Of a stretch of 64,000 bases of DNA, positions 27,537 to 36,156 are shown one piece after another; positions within the stretch are counted from its first letter, which is position 1, and each line of letters opens with the position of its first letter. The DNA is from JAFAXD01 sp035472475 (GTDB lineage: Bacteria > Pseudomonadota > Alphaproteobacteria > Rhizobiales > Xanthobacteraceae). The notes under the pieces were generated by a model, which saw only the letters and a program-made list of their open reading frames with translations, had not been told where the DNA came from and did not search any database. The stretch is taken from positions 1 to 64,000 of the forward strand of contig DATIPA010000047.1 of assembly GCA_035472475.1 (NCBI GenBank). The letters are read 5' to 3'. Position numbers and translations under genes: made by a program.

Positions 27537-28744
27537 TGCAACGTGGCCACGATACGGTGCAGCGCCTGCGCGGTGATGTTTTGGTCATGAACCATCGCGA
27601 CGCGAATGTACGCAGCCGCCGGATTACTGCCGTCGCGCTGCGCGTGCGCCAGATAAAGGCCTGGTAAAATACGCACACCCGCCTTGGACCACAGTTTCAG
27701 CGCCACCGCTTCGCTGCCGCCATAGGCCGAGACGTCAAGCCACAAAAAGAAACCGCCGTCGGGCCGCGTGTAACCATAGCGGTCACCGATGATCTGGTCG
27801 GCGAGATCGAACTTCAGCTTGTAGAGGCGGCGATTTTCCTCAACGTGGGCCTCGTCCTCGTAAGCGCGCGCGGCGACCTCCTGCAGTGGCCCCGGCACTT
27901 GCGGCGCGACCACGTTGCGGACGTCGAGAAATTTCTTGATGAAGCGGCTGTCGCCGGCGGCGAGCCCAACCCGCAGGCCGGGAAGGTTTGAACGCTTGGA
28001 GAGCGAGTTGAATACCACCACATTGGAGAAATCCGCGCCCCCCGCCTGCAGCATTCCCGCCGGTGGGCGCCCCATGGTGTAGATTTCCGAATAGCATTCA
28101 TCCGAAAAGATCAGGAAGTCGTAGCGTCGCGAAAGCGCGACCAGCCGTTCAAGGTAACTCAGGTCAGCGACTGCACCCTGCGGATTGCTCGGCGAGCCGA
28201 AATAAATTGCGACCGTGCGCGACAGCAGATCGTCGTCGAGCGTATCGAGATCGGGAAGAAAGCCGCTCTCGCGGGTCGCCGGCAACAGCACAGGCTCGCA
28301 GCCAACCGCTGCGGCTGCCGCTACGTAGGCGGCATAGAACGGATTGGGGACCAGGATCGCGGGCCGCGCGACCTGTTTGGTCGACAGTTCGCGGCCGGCC
28401 AGCGCTGCCAGAAACAGCGCCTCGCGCGTGCCGTTGACGACCAGGACTTCGTTCTCCGGATCGACGCTGCGCGGCAGCGCAAAACGCCGGTCGAGCCAGC
28501 GTGCGGCCGCCCGGCGAAAGCGCTCGTTGCCTTTTGTCGGCGGATAGCGGCCGAAATCCTTCAAGCTCGCTTCGATTACACTGCCGACGAATGGCGGGAT
28601 CGGATGCTGAGGTTCGCCGACCGTAAGATTGATCGGAGGCTGGCCGGGTTTCATGTCGCCCAGCAGCTCGGTGAGCCGCACAAAAGGCGAGCGCGTTTGC
28701 ACGGTCCGAACGGTTTGGGACGGCGACGGTTCGGCGCTACTCAT
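27533..28744 (-). CDS. Class I/II aminotransferase, DapC-like (N-succinyldiaminopimelate aminotransferase)
   Basis: This 403-residue fold-type I PLP enzyme has VNGTREALFLAAL, the AIYFGSPSNPQGAV segment (Asn-Pro), SDECYSEIY (Asp contacting the PLP nitrogen), NSLSKRSNLPGLRVG with the Schiff-base lysine, and the carboxylate-binding Arg in AAYIRVAM. It most resembles the DapC-type aminotransferases found beside ftsK in rhizobia, which would place it in lysine and peptidoglycan precursor synthesis; the exact substrate is not proven by sequence. Its stop codon overlaps the ftsK start, so the two are probably co-translated. Confidence 0.87.
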   Translation of the reverse strand: MSSAEPSPSQTVRTVQTRSPFVRLTELLGDMKPGQPPINLTVGEPQHPIPPFVGSVIEASLKDFGRYPPTKGNERFRRAAARWLDRRFALPRSVDPENEVLVVNGTREALFLAALAGRELSTKQVARPAILVPNPFYAAYVAAAAAVGCEPVLLPATRESGFLPDLDTLDDDLLSRTVAIYFGSPSNPQGAVADLSYLERLVALSRRYDFLIFSDECYSEIYTMGRPPAGMLQAGGADFSNVVVFNSLSKRSNLPGLRVGLAAGDSRFIKKFLDVRNVVAPQVPGPLQEVAARAYEDEAHVEENRRLYKLKFDLADQIIGDRYGYTRPDGGFFLWLDVSAYGGSEAVALKLWSKAGVRILPGLYLAHAQRDGSNPAAAYIRVAMVHDQNITAQALHRIVATLQ

Positions 28745-28906
28745 TTACATCCACAAGCGTCAGGGTCCGCGGCGGAGACGGTGCGGATTCCGGGATTGCG
28801 ATCCACCATAGGGGTGGCGGGTTAAGGGCCGTTTAACCATCGCATGCCGCACTGCCAATGAAATTCTTGCACTTGGAACCGGGCAGCGGCGGGTGATCGC
28901 AGGGCG

Positions 28907-28943
28907 CAAAAAGAAGGAGGCCCCGGTGTGAACCGGGGCCTCC
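28907..28943 (-). terminator. Rho-independent terminator of amtB
   Basis: A perfect 11-bp stem, GGAGGCCCCGG (28916-28926) and CCGGGGCCTCC (28933-28943), encloses a six-base loop. Reading on the minus strand it is followed by TTCTTTTTGC. It lies 46 bp past the amtB stop codon and is the clearest intrinsic terminator in the window. Confidence 0.92.
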
Positions 28944-28988
28944 CAACGGAGGGGGCGGTGCCGGGTATCCGCCCCAACCGCGTTCCGG

Positions 28989-30437
28989 TTACTGGACGGC
29001 TTCGCCGTGCAGTGCGAGGTCGAGGCCTTCGCGCTCGACCTCTTCGCTGACGCGCAGACCGATGACGAGATCGACGATCTTGAGCAGGATCAGCGAGACG
29101 ACGGCGTCGTAGACGAACACGGTGACGACGCCGATGCACTGATTGATGAACTGCTGCACGTTGCCATAGAACGCGCCGGCCGTTCCGCCGTACTGCTCAA
29201 CCGCGAACACGCCGGTGAGCAGTGCGCCGACGACACCGCCGACCGCATGCACGCCGAACGCGTCGAGCGCGTCATCGTAGCCGAACATGTGCTTGAGGCC
29301 GGTGCAGCCCCAGTAGCACACGACGCCGGCGGCGACGCCGATCACAAGCGAGCCGATCGGACCGACGAAGCCCGAAGCGGGAGTGATCGCGACCAGGCCA
29401 GCCACTGCGCCGGTAGCGATGCCGATCACGGTCGGCTTGCCGCGCATCGCCCATTCCACCAGCATCCAGGTGAAGCCCGCCGCAGCGGTGGCGAACTGCG
29501 TGACGCCCATCGCCATGCCGGCCTGCATGCCTGCTGACACCGCCGAACCGGCGTTGAAGCCGAACCAGCCGACCCACAGCAGGGAGGCGCCGATGAAGGT
29601 CAGCACCATGTTGTGGGGCGGGCCCTGGTCCTTGCGCTTGCCGAGCATGAGGCAGCACATCAGGCCGGCGGTGCCGGAGTTGATGTGCACGACCGTGCCG
29701 CCCGCGAAGTCGAGCACCTTGACCCAGCCGGCGAAGTCGCCCTTTTCGTCGGTATTGACGGCGCTGAAGATGCCGTCCGGTCCCCACACCCAATGCGCGA
29801 TCGGCGAGTAGACGAAGATCGCCCACAGGCCGATGAACCACAGCATGGCCGAGAACTTCATGCGCTCCGCGAACGCCCCGGCAATCAGGGCCGGCGTGAT
29901 GATCGCGAAGGTCAGTTGGAAGCAGACGTAGACCATTTCCGGTATGGTCGGAGCGAGCGGGTTCGGATTGCCGATGCCCTTCGAGATATCGCTCAGCACA
30001 TTCTGCAGGAACGCTCGGTCAAGCCCGCCGATAAACGGAGAACCGGACCGGAACGCGAGGCTGTAGGTGAAGATCACCCAGAGGATCGTGATCAGACAGG
30101 TGATGGCAAAGCTCGTCATCACCGTGTCGCCCACGTTCTTCTTGCGCACCATGCCACCATAGAACAGGCCAAGGCCGGGAATGGTCATCATCAGCACGAG
30201 CGCGACTGATGCGAGCATCCAGGCGGTGTCGCCGGAATTCGGCGTGCAGTTCTCGAGAACCTTGGCGGCGCAAGCCGGAGGTCCGGCGTCGGCGGGGGCC
30301 GCTGCCGGGGCGGCCGGTGCGGCCGCGGGCGCCTGCGCGTAGGACGCGTCGAAGGTCGGAAGGCTGAGGAATACGCCGACCAGCAACCCGAGGGCGAGAG
30401 CAAGGAGCCCCGCACGTGTCAGTTTCTTGAACGTCAT
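28989..30437 (-). CDS. amtB: Ammonium transporter
   Basis: AmtB forms a trimeric inner-membrane channel for ammonium, gated by GlnK. The 482-residue protein begins with a hydrophobic signal-like helix ending near SYAQA, an Ala/Pro-rich stretch, and then eleven membrane helices with GLGLFYGGMVRKKN, the pore histidine in TVVHINSGTAG, the second in FGVHAVGGVVGA, and PHNMVLTFIGASLLWVGWFGFNAGS. ATG 30437 is chosen over the upstream frame because GGAG precedes it and the helix starts directly. It follows glnK by 41 bp; the pair is presumably nitrogen-regulated. Confidence 0.97.
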   Translation of the reverse strand: MTFKKLTRAGLLALALGLLVGVFLSLPTFDASYAQAPAAAPAAPAAAPADAGPPACAAKVLENCTPNSGDTAWMLASVALVLMMTIPGLGLFYGGMVRKKNVGDTVMTSFAITCLITILWVIFTYSLAFRSGSPFIGGLDRAFLQNVLSDISKGIGNPNPLAPTIPEMVYVCFQLTFAIITPALIAGAFAERMKFSAMLWFIGLWAIFVYSPIAHWVWGPDGIFSAVNTDEKGDFAGWVKVLDFAGGTVVHINSGTAGLMCCLMLGKRKDQGPPHNMVLTFIGASLLWVGWFGFNAGSAVSAGMQAGMAMGVTQFATAAAGFTWMLVEWAMRGKPTVIGIATGAVAGLVAITPASGFVGPIGSLVIGVAAGVVCYWGCTGLKHMFGYDDALDAFGVHAVGGVVGALLTGVFAVEQYGGTAGAFYGNVQQFINQCIGVVTVFVYDAVVSLILLKIVDLVIGLRVSEEVEREGLDLALHGEAVQ

Positions 30438-30478
30438 TGTTTCAACTCCTGTCCGTAGACGTTTCGCGAGGTGCGGGC

Positions 30479-30817
30479 TCAAAGCGCGGCGGCGTCGGTT
30501 TCGCCGGTGCGAATGCGTACGGCCTGATCGATGGCGAACACGAATATTTTTCCGTCGCCGATCTGCCCAGTTTTGGCCGCCGCGGTAATCGCATCGATAA
30601 CTTTGTCGACCTGGGTGGCAGCGACCGCCACCTCGATCTTGATCTTCGGCAGGAAGCTCACCGCATATTCGGTGCCGCGGTAGATTTCGGTGTGACCTTT
30701 CTGACGGCCATAGCCCTTGACTTCGGTCACCGTCAGCCCGGACACGCCAACGGCGGTCAGGGCGTCGCGGACCTCGTCGAGCTTGAAGGGCTTGATGATG
30801 GCCATGACGATTTTCAT
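30479..30817 (-). CDS. glnK: P-II nitrogen regulatory protein GlnK (amtB-linked)
   Basis: P-II proteins sense 2-oxoglutarate, ATP/ADP and glutamine and control nitrogen metabolism; the copy next to amtB normally plugs the AmtB channel. The 112-residue product starts MKIVMAIIKPFKLDEVRDAL, has the T-loop VKGYGRQKGHTEIYRG with the uridylylated Tyr51, and the TGQIGDGKIFV signature. ATG 30817 has GGGGGA upstream; the longer frame to 30940 is not P-II. A candidate sigma-54 promoter lies 106 bp upstream. It is about 70% identical by eye to the second P-II at 31117. Confidence 0.96.
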   Translation of the reverse strand: MKIVMAIIKPFKLDEVRDALTAVGVSGLTVTEVKGYGRQKGHTEIYRGTEYAVSFLPKIKIEVAVAATQVDKVIDAITAAAKTGQIGDGKIFVFAIDQAVRIRTGETDAAAL

Positions 30818-30922
30818 GGGTTGTAATCCCCCGGTTAGGGCCCGCACCGGCGAAGCAGCGCGGGCCGTCTCAACGCGCTCGGCATGTGCGACGTAATCGC
30901 GCAGGCATCGCGCCGGGGAGGG

Positions 30923-30938
30923 AATCAAACCCCGTGCC
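30923..30938 (-). promoter_or_regulatory. Candidate sigma-54 promoter of glnK-amtB
   Basis: On the minus strand TGGCACGGGGTTTGAT matches the RpoN consensus TGGCAC-N5-TTGC(A/T) except for A in place of the C of the -12 element, with correct spacing. It would start transcription about 95 bases before the glnK start codon. A palindrome with NtrC-site geometry lies about 105 bp further upstream. Confidence 0.55.
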
Positions 30939-31043
30939 ATCTTTGCGAGTATGGCGTAACTTATTGCTCTGTATTGCTATTTTGCCACAGGGCAGGCGCC
31001 GTCCGAAATCGCCGAAGGTGGCAGGGCCCAACACCACGGCAAT

Positions 31044-31060
31044 TGCCTAATATATAGGCA
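31044..31060. promoter_or_regulatory. Candidate NtrC-binding palindrome upstream of glnK-amtB
   Basis: TGCCTA-ATATA-TAGGCA is a perfect 17-bp inverted repeat. It has TGC and GCA separated by eleven bases, the geometry of NtrC sites (TGCACC-N5-GGTGCA), though the inner bases differ. Its distance upstream of the sigma-54 candidate is typical for an enhancer. Confidence 0.4.
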
Positions 31061-31116
31061 CCCATCATTGCGCGGCTCAGGAACACAGCAGGACCGCGCA
31101 GCCGGCGTTGTCGGGG

Positions 31117-31455
31117 TCAGACCGCGTCGGAATCGGTCTCGCCAGTGCGAATTCGCAGTGCGTGCTCGAGCGGCATCACAAAAATCTTGCCGTCCCCAAT
31201 CTGTCCCGTTTTTGCGGCGCGCTCGATGGCACCGACGATCTCGTCGGCTTGAGCGTCATTCACCGCCACTTCAACCCGAAGCTTGGGCAGAAAGGTCACC
31301 GTATATTCGGCGCCTCGGTAGATCTCGGTGTGGCCTTTTTGACGGCCGTAGCCTTTGACCTCGGTTACCGTCATCCCGCTGATGCCCTGGTGCGTCAGCG
31401 CATCGCGCACGTCCTCGAGCTTGAACGGTTTAATGACCGCGATGACGAGTTTCAT
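31117..31455 (-). CDS. P-II family nitrogen regulatory protein (second copy)
   Basis: This 112-residue P-II protein has every hallmark: KLVIAVIKPFKLEDVRDAL, T-loop GYGRQKGHTEIYRG with Tyr51, and KTGQIGDGKIFV. It is about 70% identical by eye to the amtB-linked GlnK 299 bp downstream, indicating a local duplication. ATG 31455 is chosen because the longer frame begins with unrelated residues. The gene is 51 bp downstream of tesB on the same strand. Whether it acts as GlnB or as a second GlnK cannot be decided from sequence. Confidence 0.93.
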   Translation of the reverse strand: MKLVIAVIKPFKLEDVRDALTHQGISGMTVTEVKGYGRQKGHTEIYRGAEYTVTFLPKLRVEVAVNDAQADEIVGAIERAAKTGQIGDGKIFVMPLEHALRIRTGETDSDAV

Positions 31456-31506
31456 ATGTCGCCCCCGGCGTGAGCCACACAGTCTCACCTACAATGTTTG
31501 ATCCGG

Positions 31507-32370
31507 TCAAGTTTCGCGCCGCTCGCGGATCAACCCTTCTTGTGCAATCGAAGCGATGAGGGTGCCGTCGCGCTTGAAAATAAGGCCTCGCGAAAATCCG
31601 AGGGCGCCCGACGCGCTCGGGCTGTCTTGCACGTAGAGAAGCCATTCGTCGGCGCGGAACGGCCGGTGGAACCAGAGTGCGTGATCCAGGCTCGCCGCCA
31701 TGATGCGCTTGTCGAAGACGGTGCGGCCGTGCGGAACGAGCGACGCGTCAAGCAGCATCATGTCGGACGCGTAGGCCAGTACGCATCGATGGATTGCCGG
31801 GTCATCCGGCAGCGGACTGGTTGTTCGGATCCAGACCTGAAAGCGTCCGTCTTCGGACCGTTTGCCGAGATAACGCTCGAATTCAACAGGCCGCAGTTCG
31901 ACGGGCCGCTCCTGCTCGAAGAACCGACGAATCGCTTCCGGCATCGTGGCGAGCATGCCGGCCGGCAACTGGGGGCCGCTTGGCAGTTTCTCCGGCGGAA
32001 GCACGTCGGGCATCTTGGCCTGATGCTCGAAACCGCTCTCGTCCGTGTGGAATGACGCTGCCATGGAAAAGATGGCGTGGCCGTGCTGGATCGCGACGAC
32101 GCGTCGGGTCGTAAAACTCTTGCCGTCGCGAATCCGGTCGACCTCGTAGATGATCGGCACCTTCGGGTCGCCGCCGAGCAGGAAATAGGCGTGCAACGAA
32201 TGCGGGCGCCGTTCGGGCTCGACGGTGCGGCTGGCGGCTACCAGCGCTTGGCCGATCACCTGGCCGCCAAAAACCCGCTGCCAGCGCGACTGAGGTGACC
32301 GGCCGCGAAACAAGTTCACCTCGAGCTGCTCGAGATCAAGAATCGAAAGAAGGTCATCGACCGCCGACAT
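31507..32370 (-). CDS. tesB: Acyl-CoA thioesterase II
   Basis: TesB hydrolyses medium- and long-chain acyl-CoA. The 287-residue protein is a double hot-dog protein with FRGRSPQSRWQRVFGGQVIGQALVAA in the first half, HSLHAYFLLGGDPKVPIIYEV, and in the second half SLDHALWFHRPFRADEWLLYVQDSPSASGALGF, holding the conserved Asp and Gln region of the active site. The ATG at 32370 has AGGA upstream and precedes the typical LDLEQLEVNLFRG start; the 28 extra upstream codons are not family-like. It is divergent from the ubiH-like gene. Confidence 0.94.
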   Translation of the reverse strand: MSAVDDLLSILDLEQLEVNLFRGRSPQSRWQRVFGGQVIGQALVAASRTVEPERRPHSLHAYFLLGGDPKVPIIYEVDRIRDGKSFTTRRVVAIQHGHAIFSMAASFHTDESGFEHQAKMPDVLPPEKLPSGPQLPAGMLATMPEAIRRFFEQERPVELRPVEFERYLGKRSEDGRFQVWIRTTSPLPDDPAIHRCVLAYASDMMLLDASLVPHGRTVFDKRIMAASLDHALWFHRPFRADEWLLYVQDSPSASGALGFSRGLIFKRDGTLIASIAQEGLIRERRET

Positions 32371-32531
32371 GGAAGGTCCTGGTTGAAAATCGCTGTTGCC
32401 GTGGCGCACCGGAAGGAGCAGTTGTTGGATGATGCTAGCGCAGGAACTCTGCAAGGTGCAGGTCTTTCAGATGGAGCGCGCGATCCGGCGTCATTCGGCG
32501 CCCTCTCCATTGATGATCATGGCAAAATAGG

Positions 32532-33764
32532 ATGCCGGAACCTGCTTCCGATGTATTGATTGCCGGCGGCGGATTTGCCGGGCTGGCGCTGGCTTGCGCG
32601 CTGCGTCAGAGCCTTGGGCCATCGTTTCGGGTCGCCGTCGCCGACCCGGCGTTCGCGCGCCCGCCTTCCGATGCGCGGGCGTCCGCGATCGCCGCCGGCG
32701 CGCGTCGGCTCTTCGAAACCATCGGGGTTTGGGCCGCGGTCGCGGACGACACGCAGCCGATCCTCGACATGGTGATAACGGATAGCAAGCTCGACGACGC
32801 CGTTCGCCCGACCTTTTTGACATTCGGAGGCGAGATCGCGCCGGGCGAGCCGTTTGCCCACATGGTCGAGAACACTCCGCTCCTGGCAGCGCTGCTCGAA
32901 CGGGCGGCGCAGGGCGGCGTGGTACTGCTGCCGACAAGCCTCAAGGAATTCTCATCGCGATCGCCTTCAGCGCATCGCCGAGTCACTGCTGAACTCGGAA
33001 ACGGGCAAGCGCATGCCACCAGACTACTGGTGGCGGCGGACGGCGCACATTCGCGAGTGCGCGCTGGCGCCGGCATCACATGTACAAGCTGGGCCTACCC
33101 GCAGTCTGCGATTGTTACCACAGTGGCGCATGAGCGCCCGCACCACGGCCGTGCCGAAGAGCACTTTCTTCCCGCCGGTCCATTCGCGATCCTCCCGCTG
33201 AAGGGCTTGCGCTCATCGATCGTCTGGACCGAAGAGGCTAGTGAGGCGCAGCGCATCGTCGCATTGCCCGATGATGCATTTCACGCCGAGCTCGAAGCCC
33301 GCTTCGGCCTTCACTTGGGAGAAATCGTTGCAGTGGGACCGCGGCGCGCATTTCCGATCGGTCTCGCGATTGCACGCGCCTTTGTGGCGGAGCGCGTCGC
33401 ACTGATCGGCGACGCTGCGCACGTGATCCATCCGATCGCCGGGCAGGGGCTCAATCTTGGATTGCGTGACGCGGCTGCTTTGGCCGAATGCATCACTGAT
33501 GCCGCGCGGCTCGGGCTCGACCCGGGCGGGCCGGATGTGCTGTCACGTTATCAGCGCTGGCGTCGGTTCGACACGGTCGCCATGGGAATTACGACCGACG
33601 GACTCAATCGGCTGTTTTCCAACCGCTCCGATGTCCTGCGGTTGGTTCGCGACATCGGGCTCGGTATGGTTGATCGATTGCCGCGCCTGAAAGATTCCTT
33701 CATTTATCAGGCCGCGGGTCTGGCCGGCGAGGTGCCAAAATTGCTGCGGGGCGAGGCGCTTTGA
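32532..33764 (+). CDS. UbiH/UbiF family FAD-dependent ubiquinone hydroxylase
   Basis: The 410-residue flavoprotein monooxygenase has an N-terminal dinucleotide fold (VLIAGGGFAGLALA), the DG motif VAADGAHSRVR near residue 170, and the second FAD motif ALIGDAAHVIHPIAGQGLNLGLRDAAALAE near residue 300, typical of the UbiH/UbiF/UbiI/UbiM/Coq6 family hydroxylating the ubiquinone ring. Which ring position is modified cannot be told; in alphaproteobacteria one enzyme may serve several. ATG 32532 immediately precedes the fold. Its stop is two bases from the convergent pyrE stop. Confidence 0.9.
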   Translation: MPEPASDVLIAGGGFAGLALACALRQSLGPSFRVAVADPAFARPPSDARASAIAAGARRLFETIGVWAAVADDTQPILDMVITDSKLDDAVRPTFLTFGGEIAPGEPFAHMVENTPLLAALLERAAQGGVVLLPTSLKEFSSRSPSAHRRVTAELGNGQAHATRLLVAADGAHSRVRAGAGITCTSWAYPQSAIVTTVAHERPHHGRAEEHFLPAGPFAILPLKGLRSSIVWTEEASEAQRIVALPDDAFHAELEARFGLHLGEIVAVGPRRAFPIGLAIARAFVAERVALIGDAAHVIHPIAGQGLNLGLRDAAALAECITDAARLGLDPGGPDVLSRYQRWRRFDTVAMGITTDGLNRLFSNRSDVLRLVRDIGLGMVDRLPRLKDSFIYQAAGLAGEVPKLLRGEAL

Positions 33765-33766
33765 AA

Positions 33767-34333
33767 TCAATGCTGAAAGTCGCTGACGCGAAACAACCAA
33801 TCGAACGGTATTCCTTGTTGCTGGAAAAATTCCGTGGCACCCTCGTCGCGGTCGACCATCGATAACACCAACACCACGTTGGCGCCTGCGCTCCTCGCCG
33901 CTTCGACCGCATGCATGGCAGAATCGCCGGTCGTGGTCACGTCTTCGAGAATGACGACGTTCTTGTTGCTGATGTCGCCCGCCGCTTCAACCCGCTTCTT
34001 GGTGCCATGATCTTTCACGTCCTTGCGCACGAAAAACCCGGGCAATGGACGAGAGCTACCCGCGCTGCGCACCGACACTGCAACCGCGAGCGGAATAGCA
34101 CCAACCGCCAGTCCGCCGACGCAATCAACCTTGAGGTTTGACAGTCGGTCGAGAATGAGACCGGCGAGCGCATGGGCGCCGTCCGGATGAAACATGGTGG
34201 GTTTCATGTCGAGGTAGAACTTGCTTTTCTTGCCAGATGCAAGAACGAAGTCGCCCTCTCGGTACGAGAGCTTTTTAATCAGCTCGGACGCCTTGGTGCG
34301 GTCGGCAAGCTTATCAGCGGCGGAAAGACTCAT
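33767..34333 (-). CDS. pyrE: Orotate phosphoribosyltransferase
   Basis: PyrE makes orotidine 5'-phosphate from orotate and PRPP in pyrimidine synthesis. The 188-residue protein has FVLASGKKSKFYLDMKP near the N terminus, GLAVGAIPLA, the flexible-loop region FVRKDVKDHGTKKR and the PRPP-binding motif VVILEDVTTTGDS. The ATG at 34333 is chosen; a GTG at 34363 overlapping the upstream stop codon would add ten residues and cannot be ruled out. It follows the glutathione transferase gene closely on the same strand. Confidence 0.95.
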   Translation of the reverse strand: MSLSAADKLADRTKASELIKKLSYREGDFVLASGKKSKFYLDMKPTMFHPDGAHALAGLILDRLSNLKVDCVGGLAVGAIPLAVAVSVRSAGSSRPLPGFFVRKDVKDHGTKKRVEAAGDISNKNVVILEDVTTTGDSAMHAVEAARSAGANVVLVLSMVDRDEGATEFFQQQGIPFDWLFRVSDFQH

Positions 34334-34359
34334 GGCTGGCCCATTTTCGGAGTCGGCGA

Positions 34360-34986
34360 TCACACGAACGGCACATCCAACACGTGCTGCTTGAACGCGG
34401 GACGCGCCTTAAGCTCCGCATACCAGCGTTCAACGTTCGGTGCCGGAGGGGGATCGGTTATCAACCGAAAATATCGGTAAGCGAACGGCCCGATCGGAAT
34501 GTCGCCGTAGGAGAACTGGTCGCCTGCGATGAAGCGGGTCTTGGCCAGTTGCTCGTCCATCATCTTGATGGCCGCCGTTGAGGCCGCGTTGCCGGCCTCG
34601 ATCGCCTTCGGATCGCGTTTGTCCGCAGGCGTGCGGATCAATCCCCAGAATACCGGGGTGATTGCCGGGTTGGCGACCGAGAGCTGCCAGTCCATCCATT
34701 TCTGCGCGCTCGCGCGGTTGCGCAGATCGCTGGGCTCAAGCTTGCCGGGTCCATGCTTGGCCGCCAGATACCGGACGATTGTGTTTGATTCCCACAGCAG
34801 AAATCCATCCTCCTCTTCCAGCGTCGGCACGAGCCCATTCGGGTTCATGGCGAGATAAGCCGGCTCGCGGTTCTTGCCGAATGGACCGCCGACGTCGATG
34901 CGCTCATGGGCGAGCCCGAGCTCGCCGATCGCCCACATCACCTTCTGAACGTTGGATGACGTGTTGCGGCCCCAGATCTTCAGCAT
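34360..34986 (-). CDS. Glutathione S-transferase family protein
   Basis: The 208-residue protein has the thioredoxin-like N-terminal domain beginning LKIWGRNTSSNVQKVMWAIGELGL with a catalytic Ser/Asn region, the cis-proline and glutathione-binding NPNGLVPTLEEEDGFLLWESNTIVRYLA, and an all-helical C-terminal domain with FSYGDIPIGPFAYRY. The class resembles theta/beta-like bacterial GSTs of uncertain substrate. The ATG at 34986 with AAGGAGAG upstream is preferred to the longer frame. It is followed by pyrE within about 30 bases. Confidence 0.91.
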   Translation of the reverse strand: MLKIWGRNTSSNVQKVMWAIGELGLAHERIDVGGPFGKNREPAYLAMNPNGLVPTLEEEDGFLLWESNTIVRYLAAKHGPGKLEPSDLRNRASAQKWMDWQLSVANPAITPVFWGLIRTPADKRDPKAIEAGNAASTAAIKMMDEQLAKTRFIAGDQFSYGDIPIGPFAYRYFRLITDPPPAPNVERWYAELKARPAFKQHVLDVPFV

Positions 34987-35076
34987 GATGGCTTTCTCTC
35001 CTTGATGATCTGATGAGATATCGCGCGCGCAGCCGCTCGGCCAAGCGCGAAGCCGCGGGCATGTCACCGCGGCCGG

Positions 35077-35271
35077 CTAGTCGAGCCGGCGCGCTTCTTC
35101 CGGCAACATGATCGGGATGCCGTCGCGGATCGGATAGGCGAGCTTGGCGGCGCGTGAAATCAGTTCCTGGCGCGCAGAATCGTATTCGAGCGGGCCTTTG
35201 GTCAGCGGACAGACCAGGATTTCCAGAAGCTTTGGATCAACGCTGCCGGCGGGACGATCGGGGGTGCTCAT
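35077..35271 (-). CDS. Trm112 family protein (YcaR-like)
   Basis: This 64-residue protein matches the Trm112/UPF0434 pattern: PKLLEILVCPLTKGPLEYD, then LAYPIRDGIPIMLPEEAR. In eukaryotes Trm112 activates several methyltransferases; bacterial members are poorly understood. Only one cysteine of the usual zinc set is present, so it is the non-zinc bacterial form. It lies between the Lon-domain gene (66 bp upstream) and the GST gene on the minus strand, an order common in rhizobia. Confidence 0.9.
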   Translation of the reverse strand: MSTPDRPAGSVDPKLLEILVCPLTKGPLEYDSARQELISRAAKLAYPIRDGIPIMLPEEARRLD

Positions 35272-35337
35272 GGATCACGTCTTGATGGGCTTGATGCCGT
35301 TTCGGCCGCTTTCATAGCACGTCCGCCGGCCGGCGGC

Positions 35338-36012
35338 TCATTGCAGCGGGGTCTCGCCGTCGGTTTTGGTCTTGGCAAGGCCTATTTCCGTGATCGCAAT
35401 CAAGATCTCGGCGCGCGTCTTCAAATCCGGGGCCTCCAGCATCGCTTGCTTCTCGGCCGGATCATAGGGCGACATCATCGCAAGCGCGTTGACCAATGCC
35501 TCATTGGGGGCGCTTTCGATGCCCTTCCAATCGGCCTTGAGGTCGTTGGCCTTCAAGAACGCGGTCAGCGCCTCGAGCAGTGCTTTACGATCAACTTCAT
35601 CCTCGCCTTTGCGCGCGATGAAATCATCGGCGAACGGCGCGTACGTCACCAGGCATTGACGATAGGCGGTCACGACCTTCGGCTCCTCTTCCACCCGAAA
35701 GCGGGCAACGCCGGTGAGCTGAAGCAGATAGCGTCCGTCGCCGGTCTCAGCGAGCTGGGTGATGCGGCCGGCACATCCGATTTTATAGAGGTTGGGCCGC
35801 GTGTCAGGACCAGGGTGCGCCGGATCAGGCTGGATCATGCCGATGAGCCGGTGGCCGTCGCGCAGACTATCGTCGACCATCGCCAGATAGCGCGGTTCGA
35901 AAATGTTGAGGGGCATTTGTCCGCGTGGCAACAACAATGCGCCGGGCAACGGGAAGACCGGGATCGTCCCCGGCAGGTCGGCAGGCCCGCGATAGACCGC
36001 GTTCAACGGCAT
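35338..36012 (-). CDS. LON peptidase substrate-binding (N-terminal) domain protein
   Basis: The 224-residue protein consists of a stand-alone Lon N-terminal domain: TIPVFPLPGALLLPRGQMPLNIFEPRYLAMVDDSL, IGCAGRITQLAETGDGRYLLQLTGVARFRV, and a helical C-terminal half with SAPNEALVNALAMMSPYDPAEKQAMLEA. It lacks the ATPase and protease parts of Lon, so it is not a peptidase; a role as adaptor is possible but unproven. It sits between a thioredoxin/YbbN gene upstream and trm112-like gene downstream, all on the minus strand. Confidence 0.92.
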   Translation of the reverse strand: MPLNAVYRGPADLPGTIPVFPLPGALLLPRGQMPLNIFEPRYLAMVDDSLRDGHRLIGMIQPDPAHPGPDTRPNLYKIGCAGRITQLAETGDGRYLLQLTGVARFRVEEEPKVVTAYRQCLVTYAPFADDFIARKGEDEVDRKALLEALTAFLKANDLKADWKGIESAPNEALVNALAMMSPYDPAEKQAMLEAPDLKTRAEILIAITEIGLAKTKTDGETPLQ

Positions 36013-36094
36013 CGGCGCTCCTGATCCAAGATCATACGGTGCTGTTCCGACCCAATCCTATCGGAAATCACACCGCTCGGAAATCGCACTCGTG

Positions 36095-36154
36095 TCCTGA
36101 TTCCAAAGTTCGCTACAGGGTTGCCGCTAGATAAAGCGAACTTCGGAATCGGGA
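36095..36154. repeat. GATTCCGAAGTTCG inverted-repeat element (locus B)
   Basis: Core arms GATTCCAAAGTTCGCT (36099-36114) and AGCGAACTTCGGAATC (36135-36150) agree at 15 of 16 positions, and pairing extends a few bases outward (GTCCT with GGGAC). The element fills most of the gap between the YbbN-like and Lon-domain genes and ends just past the stop of the former. Confidence 0.8.
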
Positions 36155-36156
36155 CG

